A DNA stretch of 6,097 bases from Methanobacteriota archaeon (GTDB lineage: Archaea > Thermoplasmatota > Poseidoniia > Poseidoniales > Thalassarchaeaceae): positions 2,388 through 8,484 of the forward strand of contig NYXJ01000045.1 of NCBI GenBank assembly GCA_002685315.1. The letters are read 5' to 3'. Position 1 is the first letter of the stretch, and each line of letters opens with the position of its first letter. Below, in pieces: positions 4,796-6,097 of this stretch. A program made the position numbers and the translations under genes. Below the pieces are notes generated by a model, which saw only the letters and a list, made by a program, of their open reading frames with translations, was not told the DNA's origin and did no database searches.

Positions 4796-6097
4796 TTACA
4801 ACGGATTAATGCTGTAATCTAGTGTAATTAACTCAACTAAATATTCTACTTCTTCACCATCATCTGTGTTTGTACATCCTATTCCACCGCCTGATTCCGC
4901 AATCACATTTATCTCAAGTGTGTAAATACCCAATCCTGAGTCTCCAGCGTTCAATCCTTTGTTAATATCTGATTTTGATACACCGGTTACATTACCTATC
5001 AATGAACTGTCGTACCATTCAACCTCAACAAAATGTGACGAAGAAACTCCGTCAGAATTCTGCCCACTCGATGTGTTATTATTTCCGTCATGGATCATTG
5101 TTCCCGTTATGGTATCAGATTCTGGATTAGATGCTCCAGGTACATTGCATCCTATACCAGAACTTGTTTCATCTTCCGAGTATGTTAGAGTTACTCTGAC
5201 GCCTACAATATTGGCATCATCTAGTTCAGATAGAGAATCAGTGCTTAACTCAATCGTTAATATTTGACCGTCATTGATATATTCTATTCCATCCGCTAAC
5301 TGTTCGCTATCAAAATCAGTCTCTACGAACCAGGAGCCGGTTTTACTCCCTCCCATATCTAGAGAGTCTGGACCTGCAATAATATATGCTGCTTCACCAA
5401 CGGTTATTGGAGCTACAATAACTAATGCAGCAATACCTAGGGTTTTGAAATCAGGTAATTCAAATCTACCTAAAGGAGAGATATGTGAAGTACGTAATTG
5501 GTTCATTATAAAATGAGTAATAAATGCTGCTCCCATTCCAGGGACTGATGGAAATATATCATCTCCGTATCCACTAACAGACCATAAAATTACTGTGATT
5601 AATGCAACCGTCATCATTGCGATAGTATGATTTGAATCAGGTTCATATCCCGCCCACTTGATAATTAGAATTGGTACGAAAATAGATCCTAAGCCATATA
5701 CAGCTAGTACAACCAAAGCAAATACTGAATCTCCACCAGGTACATATAATCCAAAAATTGAAATTGATGTGGCAAAAACTGCAATAATCAGAGTTACCAA
5801 TTTAGCCTTTTTATGGTCTTGGCTTATTTCAGGCATAATATCGTCTGTGAATGCAGCGGTACAGGCGAGAACCTGACTATCTGCTGTGGACATAGTTGCA
5901 GCAAAAATTGATGCTAATATTAAGCCAACCCAAAATGGACCTAGTGTTTCCATAGCTAACATCGGTAATCCAAGTTCAGGGTCGAAATCAGCACCAGTGA
6001 ATACTACGCGACTTGCCAATCCAATGATTACCATAATTAGTAGGAATGGTGTTTGCCAGGCAAAGAACCATAGCATGGCAGTTTTCCTATCTTCATC
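4796..6097 (-). CDS. Sodium:solute symporter (SSS/PutP superfamily), 5' end outside window, with extra C-terminal outward-facing domain
   Basis: This is the C-terminal part of a Na+-coupled importer of a small organic solute; the substrate is unknown. The frame is open to the window edge, with seven codons visible before the Met at 6076. Residues below count from that Met. Helices lie at about 7-25, 45-75, 92-111, 117-139, 150-168, 177-193 and 213-234. Helix 45-75 holds FAATMSTADSQ; Ser63-Thr64 align with the Na+-site Ser340-Thr341 of E. coli PutP, which also has the following TEDL-like acidic turn (here TDDI). About 270 residues are probably missing at the front. Residues about 240-426 are not membrane: a beta-rich, acidic, Ser/Asn/Gly-rich domain with its only two Cys in matching GIGC motifs (310, 401) and N-x-S/T sites at 333, 334 and 362. 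Basic loops (KKAK at 89; R195-K211) placed inside make the last helix exit outward, so this domain should be extracellular. Most SSS proteins lack it. Confidence 0.93.
   Translation of the reverse strand, partial: DEDRKTAMLWFFAWQTPFLLIMVIIGLASRVVFTGADFDPELGLPMLAMETLGPFWVGLILASIFAATMSTADSQVLACTAAFTDDIMPEISQDHKKAKLVTLIIAVFATSISIFGLYVPGGDSVFALVVLAVYGLGSIFVPILIIKWAGYEPDSNHTIAMMTVALITVILWSVSGYGDDIFPSVPGMGAAFITHFIMNQLRTSHISPLGRFELPDFKTLGIAALVIVAPITVGEAAYIIAGPDSLDMGGSKTGSWFVETDFDSEQLADGIEYINDGQILTIELSTDSLSELDDANIVGVRVTLTYSEDETSSGIGCNVPGASNPESDTITGTMIHDGNNNTSSGQNSDGVSSSHFVEVEWYDSSLIGNVTGVSKSDINKGLNAGDSGLGIYTLEINVIAESGGGIGCTNTDDGEEVEYLVELITLDYSINPL

Noticed and set aside
4959..5876. Three plus-strand frames of 72-102 codons opposite the symporter
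   Set aside because: Antisense shadows of a gene with clear family motifs; no start signals of their own.

Overview
The window is AT-rich (roughly 37-41% GC in most genes), and every gene I accept lies on the minus strand. It carries small, poorly conserved membrane proteins, secreted proteins with a lipobox or a C-terminal membrane anchor, GTG and TTG starts, few Shine-Dalgarno sites and at least one TATA-like box about 50 bp upstream of a start codon. This combination fits an archaeon. My best guess is a planktonic marine euryarchaeon of the Poseidoniia (Marine Group II/III) type. That is an inference from gene style; there is no rRNA or other phylogenetic marker here to prove it.

Layout, read in the direction of transcription from 6097 down to 1. 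(a) 6097-4796: the C-terminal part of a sodium:solute symporter (SSS/PutP superfamily) whose start lies outside the window. It ends in an unusual domain of about 185 residues that should face outward. (b) 4673-4509: a 54-residue single-pass membrane protein, preceded by a TATA-like box. (c) 4330-3878 and 3861-3502: a two-gene unit with a 16-nt gap, encoding a four-helix membrane protein and then a single-domain cupin with a clear GGAGTGA ribosome binding site. (d) 3262/3247-2867: a four-helix membrane protein of unknown role, noticeably more GC-rich (about 48%) than its neighbours. (e) 2765-1818: a lipoprotein alpha/beta hydrolase of the LpqC / PHB-depolymerase-like / feruloyl-esterase-like family. 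(f) 1641-1390: an 83-residue protein with two membrane helices. (g) 1243-119: a secreted, cysteine-containing surface protein with a C-terminal membrane anchor and a hexanucleotide repeat encoding Glu-Tyr units.

The gaps at 1-118, about 1300-1389 and 1678-1797 are GC-richer (about 47-54%) than the genes around them. The last contains a perfect 10-bp inverted repeat and could be a structured RNA, a mobile-element relic or a dispersed repeat. The gaps 3263-3501 and 4331-4508 hold only weak promoter-like or repeat signals. No tRNA, rRNA, CRISPR array or recognisable transposase was seen.

How the genes work together can only be inferred. A cell-surface esterase, a sodium-driven solute importer and an anchored surface protein fit an organism that scavenges dissolved organic matter, but nothing shows co-regulation except the tight pairing of the membrane protein and the cupin. 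I did not recognise a defined multi-gene novel system. The strongest unusual items are the symporter with an extracellular-type C-terminal domain, the small membrane protein just downstream of it, and the GC-rich inverted-repeat island.
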